From NCBI RefSeq assembly GCF_001434135.1, contig NZ_AZEB01000013.1, positions 1 to 64,000 on the forward strand: a stretch of DNA of 64,000 nt, written 5' to 3'. A program made the translations under genes and the position numbers. How positions within the stretch are numbered: the stretch's first letter is position 1; every line of letters starts with the position of its first letter. The notes below the pieces were generated by a model. The model saw nothing but the letters and a program-made list of their open reading frames with translations. It had not been told where the DNA came from and searched no databases. Below are positions 48,278 through 58,501 of this stretch, piece after piece. Origin of the DNA: Lentilactobacillus kisonensis DSM 19906 = JCM 15041. Its GTDB lineage: Bacteria; Bacillota; Bacilli; Lactobacillales; Lactobacillaceae.

Positions 48278-48601
48278 TTATTTCTTGCCACTCTTCTGGT
48301 CTTCAATTTGCCGCAACGCTTTCTTCTTGCCACGGGCACTACCAATGATGTAGGCAATAATTCCCGTTCCTAAGCTTCCCTGAACAGTGAACAAGAGGCT
48401 TTCAATTTCACCTGACGGCGGCGTCCATAATGGATGAGCCCAAACTTTGTAACTTGGGTCAAATTTCTTAATTTGTTCAGTTCCTTGATCATCACTACCA
48501 GCAAAGCTACCGCCCTTAGCCATAAAGAATGGCACAATTATTAAAATAAGCACAGCTAATAGTAAGATCAAATTTTGCTTTGTTTTTGATTTTGTTTTCA
48601 T
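48278..48601 (-). CDS. cbiN: Cobalt transport protein CbiN
   Basis: 107 aa, two membrane helices (about 10-28 and 69-87) with an extracytoplasmic loop containing [34 protein letters not shown]. This matches CbiN, which assists cobalt loading into CbiM. Overlaps cbiM by 4 bp. Confidence 0.94.
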   Translation of the reverse strand: MKTKSKTKQNLILLLAVLILIIVPFFMAKGGSFAGSDDQGTEQIKKFDPSYKVWAHPLWTPPSGEIESLLFTVQGSLGTGIIAYIIGSARGKKKALRQIEDQKSGKK

Positions 48602-49350
48602 CCTAGGCTGGCCTCCTTCCAGAGGTTGTTGCTAATAACTAAGTTGTACACAATCACGGTCAAGAACCCTTCGGCGATTGCCAACGGGATCTGGGTAACG
48701 GCGTAAATCCCGAGAAATTTAATGGCTGCTCCCAAAACCCCACCATTAGGATCGGGGAAAACAACGGCTAGTTGAAATGACGTCGTAACATAAGTTGACC
48801 AATCAGCAAGCATTGCACACAGGAATAATGACACGGAACGATTAACCTTGAATGCCCGACAAATTTTATATACCGCAAATCCAACAAATGGACCGACGAC
48901 CGTCATCGAGAAATTATTGGCACCTAAAGTTGTCAAGCCACCATGGGCTAGCAATAAAGCTTGAAATAATAGCACAATCACCCCAAGAACTGACATGACT
49001 CCGGGACCAAACATCACAGTTCCAAGACCAACCCCAGTTGGATGGGAACATGAACCCGTAACGGATGGCATTTTCAGTGACGACAACACGAAAACGAAAG
49101 CCCCACAGAGCGCCAACATGACTTTAGCGTTCTGAGTTGATGATTTCACAATTTTATTCATCCGGTAAAGACCATAAACAAAGAACGGGGTGGAGACTGC
49201 AAACCAGAAAATACACCATTTTGGCGGCAGCATCCCCTCCATAATATGCATTGCACTCGCATTCGTTGGATACAGCAAATAGGCAATAAATGAAAAACTA
49301 CTTAAGGCAACCGACGTAATTGTCAATTTCTGTTTTGTCGCATGATCCAT
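48598..49350 (-). CDS. cbiM: Cobalt transport substrate-binding protein CbiM
   Basis: 250 aa. A cleavable signal peptide ends at NASA (about residue 33), exposing the metal-binding mature N-terminus MHIMEGMLP. Five to six further TMs. The His2-type N-terminal cobalt ligand is conserved. First gene of the cbiMNQO transport block embedded in the biosynthesis operon. Confidence 0.95.
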   Translation of the reverse strand: MDHATKQKLTITSVALSSFSFIAYLLYPTNASAMHIMEGMLPPKWCIFWFAVSTPFFVYGLYRMNKIVKSSTQNAKVMLALCGAFVFVLSSLKMPSVTGSCSHPTGVGLGTVMFGPGVMSVLGVIVLLFQALLLAHGGLTTLGANNFSMTVVGPFVGFAVYKICRAFKVNRSVSLFLCAMLADWSTYVTTSFQLAVVFPDPNGGVLGAAIKFLGIYAVTQIPLAIAEGFLTVIVYNLVISNNLWKEASLG

Positions 49351-49363
49351 AACCCGTTCCTCC

Positions 49364-50065
49364 TTAAAATCTAAGCTGCTTTTTAATCAGCACCGTTGAA
49401 AAATACGGTACTTTTTCTGAAATATCCATCTCTGAAAGTTTCCTGGTCTTTTCACTTTCAAGCGAAGCGTCAGTTACTAATAAGGCATTACCGAGGAGTT
49501 CTCTATCGCTCAACAATTTATAAACAGCCTCAAACTTGGTCGAAACCTTCATCACGATAACGTTGTCATTAACATCCAGGGCTTGACTAATCTTGTCTAA
49601 TGGCGCGGTCGCTGGAATCACTTCTAACGATTCATCATCAAGGGTCAACGGAATTGAAACCTCCGCCGCAATTTGACTATAAGACGAGATGCCAGCAATT
49701 GTTTGAACCGGAACGCTATCTCTCACGATATCTGCTAAATAACTATAGGTGCTATATACAGACGGATCGCCAAGGGTGATAAAGCCAACTTCCATCCCCG
49801 CCTTTGCATCCTTCGTTATTTCTGCCGCAATTTCGTTCCAACTCTGTTGCTTTTCTTCCAAATTGTGCGTCATTGGGAAATGACGGCGCTTAATTGTCAA
49901 TGAATCGGTAAAGTATGGTTTGGCAATTTGTTCCGCAAAACTCAACCCACTTTTATGAGCTTTTGGCGTATACAGTACGTCTAATTTTTTGATCGTATTA
50001 ACCGCTTTGACAGTTATCAATTCACTGTCACCGGGTCCGACCCCAATTCCATAAAACGTTCCCAT
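49364..50065 (-). CDS. cbiL: Cobalt-factor II C20-methyltransferase
   Basis: SAM-dependent C20 methylation of cobalt-sirohydrochlorin (factor II to III), 233 aa. Tetrapyrrole methylase motifs [28 protein letters not shown] and [11 protein letters not shown] are present. 9 bp after cbiK. Confidence 0.95.
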   Translation of the reverse strand: MGTFYGIGVGPGDSELITVKAVNTIKKLDVLYTPKAHKSGLSFAEQIAKPYFTDSLTIKRRHFPMTHNLEEKQQSWNEIAAEITKDAKAGMEVGFITLGDPSVYSTYSYLADIVRDSVPVQTIAGISSYSQIAAEVSIPLTLDDESLEVIPATAPLDKISQALDVNDNVIVMKVSTKFEAVYKLLSDRELLGNALLVTDASLESEKTRKLSEMDISEKVPYFSTVLIKKQLRF

Positions 50066-50074
50066 GAGTTCCTC

Positions 50075-50842
50075 CTACATAACGGTTTTTAAATGATCGA
50101 TATACATTTGCTGAATTTCTGGGTACTCACCCAAACCAATGAACTTGGCATCCGCGGTTATCCCATGTGCTTGCAACTTAGAACTCCAAGATGTTGGCGA
50201 ATCAGACTCCATATCGTGATGGGCATGATTACCAGCGACCATCATCAGCGGTTGTAGAATAACGTGCTTGATGCCGTCATTCACTAAACGGTTAATTTCA
50301 AAATCAATATCCGGATAACTTTCAACCGCACCAACATAATTGCCAGATCCCATCAGCATGTGATCTAGGCAAGCATAAGCAGTAAAGGCACTATCGGCTG
50401 TCCCGTGGCCCATTAACAACAATCCAGAATGAGTCGGCTTATCAGGATCCATGTGCTTGATAAATTCAACTAACCGCTGATAATCGGCAAATGTCTTTAG
50501 CAAAGGAGACCCAAGGACAATCTTCTTAAATGCTCCTTGAAATTTTTCAACCTCCGCTTTAACCATGTCGTATTCAATTCCAGGGATGAGGTGCAATGAC
50601 TGAACAAAAACGTCCTCAAACCCAGCTTCGTGAATCTTGGTTAAAGCTTCTGCTGGTGTGTCAATTTTGATTTGTTCGTTTTTTTGAATTCGCTTAATCA
50701 CCACGTTCGATGTAAATGCCCTAAAGACTTTAGAATCTGGGAAAGTCTTCTGAAAAGCTGCTTCGACGGCCCCAATTGATTTTTGCCGGGTCTTTGGATA
50801 AGTCGTCCCAAAACTAACGATGAGAATTGCTGATTTTGCCAA
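50075..50842 (-). CDS. cbiK: Sirohydrochlorin cobaltochelatase
   Basis: Inserts cobalt into sirohydrochlorin, 255 aa, anaerobic-type class II chelatase. Active-site His in LLLMGHGTADSA and the second His cluster in VAGNHAHHDMESD fit the His-Glu-His metal site. Overlaps cobA-hemD by 29 bp. Choice of cobalt over iron is inferred from context. Confidence 0.95.
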   Translation of the reverse strand: MAKSAILIVSFGTTYPKTRQKSIGAVEAAFQKTFPDSKVFRAFTSNVVIKRIQKNEQIKIDTPAEALTKIHEAGFEDVFVQSLHLIPGIEYDMVKAEVEKFQGAFKKIVLGSPLLKTFADYQRLVEFIKHMDPDKPTHSGLLLMGHGTADSAFTAYACLDHMLMGSGNYVGAVESYPDIDFEINRLVNDGIKHVILQPLMMVAGNHAHHDMESDSPTSWSSKLQAHGITADAKFIGLGEYPEIQQMYIDHLKTVM

Positions 50843-52235
50843 CTCTTTTGGCCTCCTTTAAAGTTTGTAAAACTGATTGATACGAGGGTTCCGTGCGAAT
50901 AACGTTACCTAAGCCGAGTGCCTGACATCTTTCAGCAACTTGAGTTCCCATGGCCAAACAACGTAGGCCCTTTACGCCCATCAATTGATCTTGATTGAGA
51001 CTTGAAATCAATTCAGTCACGCTCAACGAACTTGGAAAAACAATTGTTTGATAATCAGCAAAGTCAATGGTCTGCTCAACTGGCACCCGTTCATAAGTTG
51101 CGAGCGGGTGAAGCAGCTCAGACACCGTTACTTCGGCCAACTGATGCCGTTCACCAATAACGTAGGTGGTTGACTTCAAATGACTTAAATTCTCACCAAC
51201 TTGATCAGCCATGATTCCAGCCAATTTCAGATGCTGAGCAATCACCTTATTCTTGGCAATGATCTTCCAACCGGCCAAGTGTCGTTGGTCTGCACCCTCA
51301 GCGATTATTTTTTCTTGAAACGACTGATAAGCACTAATGTCGTAAACCAACAGAGACGCCGGCTTAGTTAAATCGGGTAACTGGAAATCTAGTTGCCGGG
51401 ATGCACCTCGCTGGAAGAAACCAACGGAAGCTCCGGCATCCTGTAGCTGGCTAAATAGCCGCGACTGTAGTTTATACGGAACCAAAATGTGCTGACCAAA
51501 TAGCGCTGGCTTGGGTTGAAGCGTTTTCATCAATTCAGCAACCTTCCCCACCACAATTAATGCTGGTGAGCCAATTTGCTCTTTTGTCACCACTTCGGCA
51601 ATATGAGTTAAATCCGATAATACTGATCGTTGGTTCCAATGGGTTGCCCACTGAATAACGGCAACCGGCGTCTGTTGATCCTTACCATTCTTAATGAGAT
51701 TATCAACAATGTTCTCCAACTGCTCCATTCCCATCAAGAAAACCAGCGTTCCCTCTTGATGAGCAATGTTAGGCCAATCAAGTTCTTCACCCGTCTTTTT
51801 ACGATGGCCGGTAATCACATGAAACGACGATGCAAAATCCCGGTGAGTGATTGGAATCCCAACCGCTCCTAATCCAGCAATGGCACTGGTAATTCCCGGA
51901 ACCACTTCATAATCAACGTGATTAGCCTTTAGAAATTGACTTTCCTCACCACCGCGGCCAAACACGTATGGATCACCTGCTTTAAGCCGAACAACTCGTT
52001 TCCCCTGGTTGGCCAGGGTTACCAGCAAGTCGTTAATCTTATATTGGCTGTATTTATGATGATGGGGTAACTTACCAACATCGATTGTTTCAGCGGTGGT
52101 TTCCATTAATAAAGCAGGATTCACGAGGCGATCATATAGAATCACATCAGCCTCAACTAGCCGACGCTTAGCTAATAGTGTCAATAATTCTGGGTTGCCT
52201 GGCCCCGCCCCAACTAAGGATACAAATCCACTCAT
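50814..52235 (-). CDS. cobA: Uroporphyrinogen-III C-methyltransferase fused to a HemD-like domain
   Basis: 473 aa. Residues about 1-240 are SUMT: LVGAGPGNPELLTLLAKR, LKAGDPYVFGRGGEE and GITSAIAGLGAVGIPITHR. It makes precorrin-2. Residues about 245-473 carry a HemD-like uroporphyrinogen-III synthase domain (VFPSSLSVTELI, LRCLAMGTQVAE). The cluster also has a standalone hemD, so this domain may be redundant, and its catalytic state is not clear from sequence. Confidence 0.92.
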   Translation of the reverse strand: MSGFVSLVGAGPGNPELLTLLAKRRLVEADVILYDRLVNPALLMETTAETIDVGKLPHHHKYSQYKINDLLVTLANQGKRVVRLKAGDPYVFGRGGEESQFLKANHVDYEVVPGITSAIAGLGAVGIPITHRDFASSFHVITGHRKKTGEELDWPNIAHQEGTLVFLMGMEQLENIVDNLIKNGKDQQTPVAVIQWATHWNQRSVLSDLTHIAEVVTKEQIGSPALIVVGKVAELMKTLQPKPALFGQHILVPYKLQSRLFSQLQDAGASVGFFQRGASRQLDFQLPDLTKPASLLVYDISAYQSFQEKIIAEGADQRHLAGWKIIAKNKVIAQHLKLAGIMADQVGENLSHLKSTTYVIGERHQLAEVTVSELLHPLATYERVPVEQTIDFADYQTIVFPSSLSVTELISSLNQDQLMGVKGLRCLAMGTQVAERCQALGLGNVIRTEPSYQSVLQTLKEAKRVGKISNSHR

Positions 52236-52984
52236 TGTGTTACCCCCAATCTTGCTTTTAAATCATCAAACGAAGACGTCACCACGGGATAGGCAACGGC
52301 TGGCCGTTTAATAACCAGGCATAAAATCTTCAAGTTCTGACAAGCTTGAATCTTTTCTTGAAGACCGCCACGACGACCACTTTCCTTAGTAACAACCGTT
52401 TTTGCGTTGGTTCGCTTGATGAGTTCTACGTTGAGGCTTTCTGAAAAGGGTCCCTGAATGGCGTCAATTTGATTAGCGTGATATCCGGCTTCAGTGAGCA
52501 ATCCCATTACCCGTTGCGTTGGCAGTACCCGAACATGGAGACGATCAACCCCCAGCTTGGCCGCAAAATCAGCAGCTGTCTTGCTGCCGGTTGACAAGTA
52601 AATATTGCCGGGACGATGCTGCAGAAGCGCAATTGCCGCATCCATATCAGCAACAACTTTCAAGAACGGTCCTTCTTCGTGCATTTGCTGGCGTTCAAAC
52701 CGAATATATGGGATCTGATCTTGCTTCGCAGCGATAATCACATGAGTTGAAATTGACCGAGCAAACGGATGAGTCGCGTCAATCACTAATGAAATTTGAT
52801 GAACCTGGAAAAAATTGTGAAACTCATTAGGTAAGATTGCCCCCATATGGACGTTCTTAGCATGCTGTCCCGCCAATTCAGCGCCATACTCAGTTGTTAC
52901 TGACAGAATGAATTCTTGATGTGATTTAGTTAGCATATCAGCGATGGTTAAGCTTTCACTGGTTCCGCCAAGCAACAAAATCAT
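52232..52984 (-). CDS. cbiJ: Cobalt-precorrin-6A reductase
   Basis: NAD(P)H-dependent reduction of the macrocycle, 250 aa. Features are MILLLGGTSESLTIADML at the N-terminus, VIDATHPFA, IYLSTGSKT and VVTKESGRRGGLQEKIQA at the C-terminus. Overlaps both neighbours by 4 bp. Confidence 0.95.
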   Translation of the reverse strand: MILLLGGTSESLTIADMLTKSHQEFILSVTTEYGAELAGQHAKNVHMGAILPNEFHNFFQVHQISLVIDATHPFARSISTHVIIAAKQDQIPYIRFERQQMHEEGPFLKVVADMDAAIALLQHRPGNIYLSTGSKTAADFAAKLGVDRLHVRVLPTQRVMGLLTEAGYHANQIDAIQGPFSESLNVELIKRTNAKTVVTKESGRRGGLQEKIQACQNLKILCLVIKRPAVAYPVVTSSFDDLKARLGVTQ

Positions 52985-53706
52985 AATGTATAGCCCCTTG
53001 GGGTAATCATCCTGCCGTCAGCAACGTATGTATTTTTGTTGCCGACAATCACAATGGTGGTCATATTAATCTCAGTTTCGTCTAAATCCTTGATAGTCGT
53101 AATCTTGTCAATCTCATGTTTGCGGGCAACGTCCTTACCAATTCCGACAACCGTATCTTCCGATTTATACTTCAAGATAATATTGAGCGCTTCCCGTAAA
53201 TTGTTGGGACGGCCCTTGCTACGTGGATTGTATAGACAGATTACAAAATCTGATTTAGCCGCTGCATCTAGTCGATCTTTAATCACATCCCACGGCGTCA
53301 TCAAATCGCTTAAGCTGATATGGCAAAAATCATTCATCAGCGGTGCCCCCAGTGCAGCAGCCGCAGCAATACTAGCGGTTACGCCAGGGATTACTTTGAT
53401 ATCGACATGTTTATCTTCCTTAGCGGCCATTTCCAAAACTAAACCAGCCATACCATAAATACCGGCATCCCCACTAGAAATAATGGCAACATCCTTACCA
53501 GTTTCTGCAATTTCAATTGCTTTTTTGGATCGTTCAATTTCACCGCGCATCCCAGTGGTTACAATGTCTTTTCCCTTGATCATGTCTTCAACTAAGTGAA
53601 TATAAGTAATGTAGCCGACAATTGTATCAACCTTTTTGATTGTTTCAATTGCTTCTTGAGTCATTAACTGTTGTGAACCTGGTCCTAATCCAACAATGTA
53701 TAGCAT
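52981..53706 (-). CDS. cbiH: Cobalt-precorrin-3B C17-methyltransferase
   Basis: Ring contraction and C17 methylation, 241 aa. Motifs IVGLGPGSQQLMTQEA, VAIISSGDAGIYGMAGL and VTASIAAAAALGAPL are those of the CbiH/CobJ group. It is the short form without a C-terminal iron-sulfur extension. Confidence 0.95.
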   Translation of the reverse strand: MLYIVGLGPGSQQLMTQEAIETIKKVDTIVGYITYIHLVEDMIKGKDIVTTGMRGEIERSKKAIEIAETGKDVAIISSGDAGIYGMAGLVLEMAAKEDKHVDIKVIPGVTASIAAAAALGAPLMNDFCHISLSDLMTPWDVIKDRLDAAAKSDFVICLYNPRSKGRPNNLREALNIILKYKSEDTVVGIGKDVARKHEIDKITTIKDLDETEINMTTIVIVGNKNTYVADGRMITPRGYTL

Positions 53707-53709
53707 ATT

Positions 53710-54777
53710 TTAATCATCCTTTTTAAGTATTAGTTTACTGACGGCCATCGTGACCTCGTTAGCTGAAAATCGTTCATTCACCGTTCGGCTCCCTGAAGCA
53801 AATTCCGAAGCGGCATTTGCGACGTTGCCAACCCCAACCGTTTTAGCAACAAAAGCCGACTGTTCATAATGAGCTGCCGTACTTTGAAGTTGTTCAGCCG
53901 AATAAAAGGCGGTTGGAACTCCCAAGCAGTCTGCCAAATAGTGAATGGCGTTTTCATGTTCTTTTTTCTGAATTGAAACAACTTTACAAATTGAGTGCCA
54001 GTTGAGCTGCTGCTGATCACAGAACGTCACAAACGCGTCCTGCATCATTTTGTAACTCACATCCCGGCGACTGCCTACGCCCAATACATTAACCTGGGGG
54101 ACGATCTGGAGAGAATTTTGTCGTTTTGGAACGCCGCTCTTGTCCGAAATAATGACGAGCGGGATTTCCGTTCGCTGCTGATCAATTTCATCAATGACTT
54201 CAAACCCATTAAATTGATTGACGATTCCCCGAAAATCCGGATCGATATACAGCAATAGTGGCTTACCCTCAACGAGTCTCGTATTGAACAGCTTGGTATT
54301 ATATTTAAACTCTGGATACCAGCCATGATAGCGTTGCGCTAACGTATCAATTGCTTGAACGTCTTCAGTGTCCGTAGCAGTTGTGATAACTGGATCAGAA
54401 TTAAGTAAGCTGGCTAGCCGCTTTGTCAAAGCATTTGCGTGACCAACATGGCCTGATAAGAGACTAATCACGTGATTGGCTTTTTCATCCATTACAATGA
54501 CAGCCGGATCAACGGTTTTGTCTTTCATTAGCGGTCCAACCTTACGGACAACAATGCCAGTCGCCATGATACAGACCAAACAGTCGGCCGTCTTAAAGAC
54601 ATTGGTAAACGCTTGGGTAAAGTCACCCTTGGCAAAAGTGTTATCACCATTTGAGCCATATTTTTCAGGTACCAAAGCTTGAGTTTCAGGAATCAAATCC
54701 TGGACTTTTTCAGCCATCTTAGTCCCAGGACCAGTTAGCGCCAAAATACAGATATTAGTCTTTCTTTGCTGTGGCAT
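53710..54777 (-). CDS. cbiG: Cobalt-precorrin-5A hydrolase
   Basis: Opens the delta-lactone and releases acetaldehyde during ring contraction, 355 aa. N-terminal domain with [19 protein letters not shown], then [16 protein letters not shown], and C-terminal [16 protein letters not shown] at 54777 (MPQQRKTN) is after AAAAGGA. The frame continues to 54861 but overlaps cbiF too far. Overlap with cbiF by 23 bp. Confidence 0.95.
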   Translation of the reverse strand: MPQQRKTNICILALTGPGTKMAEKVQDLIPETQALVPEKYGSNGDNTFAKGDFTQAFTNVFKTADCLVCIMATGIVVRKVGPLMKDKTVDPAVIVMDEKANHVISLLSGHVGHANALTKRLASLLNSDPVITTATDTEDVQAIDTLAQRYHGWYPEFKYNTKLFNTRLVEGKPLLLYIDPDFRGIVNQFNGFEVIDEIDQQRTEIPLVIISDKSGVPKRQNSLQIVPQVNVLGVGSRRDVSYKMMQDAFVTFCDQQQLNWHSICKVVSIQKKEHENAIHYLADCLGVPTAFYSAEQLQSTAAHYEQSAFVAKTVGVGNVANAASEFASGSRTVNERFSANEVTMAVSKLILKKDD

Positions 54778-55540
54778 TTTTAATTCCTTTTCGGTAAGTA
54801 TGGGTAAAGGTTGGATCATACAACTTAGAATAAGTGTATTTATCACCCAAAAATTCACCAACCATGATTAAAGCCGTTCGTGAAATGCCGGCCTTGCCCA
54901 CCTTATCGGCAATGTCTCCCAGTGTTCCCTTGACCATCTTTTCATCAGGCCAAGTTGCTTTGTAGATCACTGCAGCAGGCGTTTCGTCAGTGTACCCACC
55001 GGCAATCAACTGCCGAACAACCCGACGAATACTTTGAACCGATAGGAAAATCACCATCGACGTATGATGCTGAGCAAGTGACGTCAACGACTCATCTTCA
55101 GGCACTTTGGTCCGCCCGGAAATTCGGGTGATAATGACACTTTGAGCAATTTCTGGAACTGTGTACTCAACCCCCATCTGTGAAGCAGCACCAAGAAATG
55201 AACTGACACCCGGGATGCATTCATACTCAATGTCTCGTTTCTTTAATTCCTCAACCTGCTCTCTAATTGAGCCGTAAATTGAGAAATCACCCGTCTGCAA
55301 CCGAACAACTGATTCATCTTTCTTAACCGATTCAGCCATCTTGGTAATGATATCGTCCAAGGTCATCGAAGCGCTATCAAATTTCTGCGCACCAGGCTTG
55401 CAATAATCCAGTAATTTTGGGTTAACTAATGACCCCGCGTAAATCACAACGTCCGCCTCTGCTAATCGCCGATATCCTTTCAAGGTAATTAAATCGGGAT
55501 CGCCAGGGCCTGCACCAACAAAACTAATAATACTCATCAT
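54755..55540 (-). CDS. cbiF: Cobalt-precorrin-4 C11-methyltransferase
   Basis: C11 methylation, 261 aa. [35 protein letters not shown] and [17 protein letters not shown] are characteristic. Start ATG 55540; the next codon is also ATG. Confidence 0.96.
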   Translation of the reverse strand: MMSIISFVGAGPGDPDLITLKGYRRLAEADVVIYAGSLVNPKLLDYCKPGAQKFDSASMTLDDIITKMAESVKKDESVVRLQTGDFSIYGSIREQVEELKKRDIEYECIPGVSSFLGAASQMGVEYTVPEIAQSVIITRISGRTKVPEDESLTSLAQHHTSMVIFLSVQSIRRVVRQLIAGGYTDETPAAVIYKATWPDEKMVKGTLGDIADKVGKAGISRTALIMVGEFLGDKYTYSKLYDPTFTHTYRKGIKNATAKKD

Positions 55541-55543
55541 CTA

Positions 55544-56101
55544 TCATCCTTTCGTGGAACTTAATACAATACTTGGGTTATGATGCTTGAAATAGTGGCC
55601 CTTACCAAGCGCATGCCACTTTGAAACGTCAACTTGGGTCATTTCCAAATCATTGACGTTCTCAGCCATTAATACTTGGTAGGCCGTCATGGCATTCTCA
55701 ATCAAAATAAAATTCAGAACCAATGCCCCGCCCTTTTTCAAATGTGCCAGACAATCGGTAATAATCTCTTTTAAATTTGAGCCACTACCGCCGACAAAGA
55801 TCGCATCAAAATCTTCGTCTGGAATTCCTTCTGGGGCATTTGTTTTAATTAAGCTGATATTCTCAGTATGAAATTGATTGATATTTTTGGTCATAATATC
55901 AATGGCATCAGGATTCTTTTCAATTGAGGTCACTTGCAGATCAGGAAATTCTACCGCCGCTTGAATACTGACACTACCAGTGCCGGCACCAACATCTAGC
56001 AAATTTGATTTCCCATTGAGTTGCAGCTTATCAATACTGACGGCCCGAACTTCCGCCTTGGTCATTGGGACCTTGGTCCTTAAAAATTCTTCATCCTTCA
56101 T
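55544..56101 (-). CDS. cbiT: Cobalt-precorrin-7 C15-methyltransferase (decarboxylating)
   Basis: C15 methylation and C12 acetate decarboxylation, 185 aa. Class I SAM fold: LLDVGAGTGSVSIQAA, FDAIFVGGSGSNLKEI and GGALVLNFI. It works with CbiE, with which it overlaps by 11 bp. In some organisms the two are fused (CobL). Confidence 0.95.
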   Translation of the reverse strand: MKDEEFLRTKVPMTKAEVRAVSIDKLQLNGKSNLLDVGAGTGSVSIQAAVEFPDLQVTSIEKNPDAIDIMTKNINQFHTENISLIKTNAPEGIPDEDFDAIFVGGSGSNLKEIITDCLAHLKKGGALVLNFILIENAMTAYQVLMAENVNDLEMTQVDVSKWHALGKGHYFKHHNPSIVLSSTKG

Positions 56102-56693
56102 TAGTTATAATCACCACGTTCATATCATATTTGCGATTCTCAACGGTCTCTTCGTTAAAGCGGGAGACTCGTTCATTTGGGTAACTTAACATCTCACCAA
56201 CATAAATCGTCCTGTGCAGATTGCGCTGCTTGATTGCATCAGCAATTTGAATGGGACCAATAACTGCATCAGTCACCATCCCTACCGTTTTGTGACGTAA
56301 TAAAAAATCAAAATCTGGCACCCTACCGTGGCTACTGGTTAGATAACAATCATTCATGGATAACCCAATTTGGTGAAACATATACTGGATTGAGCTAATT
56401 CCTGGGACAATCTTGACCATCTTTGGATCAAAGTTTGCTAAGACCCAGTTACCAATCCCATACAACAGCGGATCGCCAGAAGCTAGCAACGCAATGGGCT
56501 TTTCAAAATTTTCACAGATTATTTTTTTGAGAACGGCCAGTCTCGTGAAAACCACTTTTTTTGCGGGAACAACCTTAAAGAGGCTCAATTGGCGTTCAGA
56601 ACCAATCACAATCTCTGCTTTGTCAATGATCTCTTGGGTCCCAGATAACATCAGTGATTTCTTACCCGGACCAATTCCAACAACCGTTATCAT
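56091..56693 (-). CDS. cbiE: Cobalt-precorrin-7 C5-methyltransferase
   Basis: C5 methylation, about 200 aa. VVGIGPGKKSLMLSG, LLASGDPLLYGIGNWV and GISSIQYMFHQIGLS are present. ATG at 56693 overlaps the cbiD stop (ATGA); an ATG two codons earlier (56699) is also possible. Confidence 0.94.
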   Translation of the reverse strand: MITVVGIGPGKKSLMLSGTQEIIDKAEIVIGSERQLSLFKVVPAKKVVFTRLAVLKKIICENFEKPIALLASGDPLLYGIGNWVLANFDPKMVKIVPGISSIQYMFHQIGLSMNDCYLTSSHGRVPDFDFLLRHKTVGMVTDAVIGPIQIADAIKQRNLHRTIYVGEMLSYPNERVSRFNEETVENRKYDMNVVIITNEG

Positions 56694-57817
56694 TTCCATC
56701 GCGCTCCAATCTCATCGACCGGAATTGTTGATCCCAAAACTCCAGATGTATTTGAATAAATAACCGCATCAATATTAACGTGGGGATCACGGTGGGCAAT
56801 GTATTTTTCGGAGCGCTCCTTAATTTTATCGACAATCACTTGCAAGACTTGCTGATAACCCTCATCCTCAACAACTTTTAACATCGAAATTGTCGTCAAG
56901 CACTTATAAACCTTCTTGAGCATCTCTGTCGGAGCCCCTAGCAAGGCCAAATTGGCGACCATAATCTCTGCGCGGGCATCCGCATCCTTACTATGGGTTG
57001 AAAAGATTCCGCCCGAAACCTTAATTAACTTACCAAGATCACCAACGATCAATACCCGTTTAAACCCGATCCGCTGGGTTTCTTTTAAGACATACCCAAC
57101 GAAATTACTCATCTGAACAATTTTTTCAGCCGGCAGTCCTAATTTTTCTTTGGCAAATGCTTCCCCCGCATCTCCTGGGGTGAGGATAATATCGGTGTCT
57201 CCCCGTTTTTTATGAATGTTCATTTCAATCGAAATTGACGCCTTCCAACTATCTTCAGACATTGGCGTCACAATTCCGCTCGTGCCAAGAATTGAGATGC
57301 CACCGACAATGCCCAGCTTAGGGTTATAGGTTAATTTTGCGACCCGTTCACCCTCTGGCGCAGAAATAATCACATTTGCCCCCCGATCCGGGCCAAGCAC
57401 CTTCCGAACACTTTGCTTGATCATTTTGCGTGGGGTCGGATTAATTGCAGGCATCCCCGGCTTATTAGGTAATCCCTCTTGGGTAACTCGGCCAATTCCT
57501 TGACCACCATCAAGATGAATCTCGTTATCCGAACGTAAACTGACGGTTGAATAAATCAACATGCCATCGGTTGCATCCTGATCATCACCACCATCCTTCT
57601 TAATTGCAACGGCAGCTTTATTTTTATCAAAGTCACATTTTTCAATCGTAAACGTGGCAGTTTGTCCGTTCGCCGTTTGCACACTAACCGCAGCCTGTTC
57701 TTCCTGCTTTAGTAACGCTGTCAATGCCGCTACTGAAGCTGCGGTTGCGGTAGTTCCGGTAGTGAATCCCTTTCGGAGCTTGCGGCCGTTATAGAACACA
57801 AAATCATCATCTGCCAT
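56690..57817 (-). CDS. cbiD: Cobalt-precorrin-5B C1-methyltransferase
   Basis: C1 methylation, about 375 aa. RKGFTTGTTATAASVAAL at the N-terminus, EGERVAKLTYNPKLGIVGGISILGTSG and RVLIVGDLGKLIKVSGGIFSTHSKDADARAE are hallmark regions. ATG 57817 follows GAGGTGA; a GTG at 57829 also lies in frame. Confidence 0.96.
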   Translation of the reverse strand: MADDDFVFYNGRKLRKGFTTGTTATAASVAALTALLKQEEQAAVSVQTANGQTATFTIEKCDFDKNKAAVAIKKDGGDDQDATDGMLIYSTVSLRSDNEIHLDGGQGIGRVTQEGLPNKPGMPAINPTPRKMIKQSVRKVLGPDRGANVIISAPEGERVAKLTYNPKLGIVGGISILGTSGIVTPMSEDSWKASISIEMNIHKKRGDTDIILTPGDAGEAFAKEKLGLPAEKIVQMSNFVGYVLKETQRIGFKRVLIVGDLGKLIKVSGGIFSTHSKDADARAEIMVANLALLGAPTEMLKKVYKCLTTISMLKVVEDEGYQQVLQVIVDKIKERSEKYIAHRDPHVNIDAVIYSNTSGVLGSTIPVDEIGARWK

Positions 57818-57830
57818 GAAACTCGTCACC

Positions 57831-58484
57831 TCACTTAATTAAATCAAGATTATAAATAATTGCGTTGGTTAAGGCCGCAGCCAGGTTGCTGCCGCCCTTT
57901 CTACCAACCGCGGCAATTGCTGGAACATCACTATTAACCAGTTCATCCTTGCTTTCCTTTGCTTCAACAAAGCCAACCGGAACACCAATCACCGCTGCAA
58001 CCGTTAAACGATTTTCTTTGATCATTTCAAGAATTTTGTATAGCGCAGTTGGTGCATTTCCAACGACAAAAACCTTTTCAGTTGGCAATTCAGCGGCAAC
58101 TTCAATGGCTGCCATTGATCGGGTAATTCCCTTTTTATTTGCAAGTTCCCGTACTTCTGGATCACGAATGAAGCAATGATAGTTAACGCCCAGCTGGTCT
58201 AACTTCCGTTTATTAATGCCGGACAACGCCATCGTTGTATCCGTAATAATCGTGCCATGATTCATAATCGCATGCTTAATGTGTTTAATTGCATCGTGCG
58301 TGAACCTTAAGCTATGCATATAATCGAAATCGGCGGTCGTATGAATCGCCCGCTTGATAATTTGTTCTTCAATGGGTGAATTAAACGTGTAATTAGGATC
58401 GATTTTATCGATTTCATCTTGGATCATCACAAAGCTTTTTTCGGTAATCTTATTTGGAATCGTAATGTACTTCTCGTCTGCCAT
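57831..58484 (-). CDS. cbiC: Cobalt-precorrin-8 methylmutase
   Basis: Moves the C11 methyl to C12 to form cobyrinic acid, 217 aa. RAIHTTADFDYMHSLRFTHDA holds the catalytic His, then TDTTMALSGINKRKL, and FVVGNAPTALYKILEMI. Stop overlaps the spacer to cbiD by a few bases. Confidence 0.96.
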   Translation of the reverse strand: MADEKYITIPNKITEKSFVMIQDEIDKIDPNYTFNSPIEEQIIKRAIHTTADFDYMHSLRFTHDAIKHIKHAIMNHGTIITDTTMALSGINKRKLDQLGVNYHCFIRDPEVRELANKKGITRSMAAIEVAAELPTEKVFVVGNAPTALYKILEMIKENRLTVAAVIGVPVGFVEAKESKDELVNSDVPAIAAVGRKGGSNLAAALTNAIIYNLDLIK

Positions 58485-58501
58485 TATTTCTAACTCCTTT
58501 G

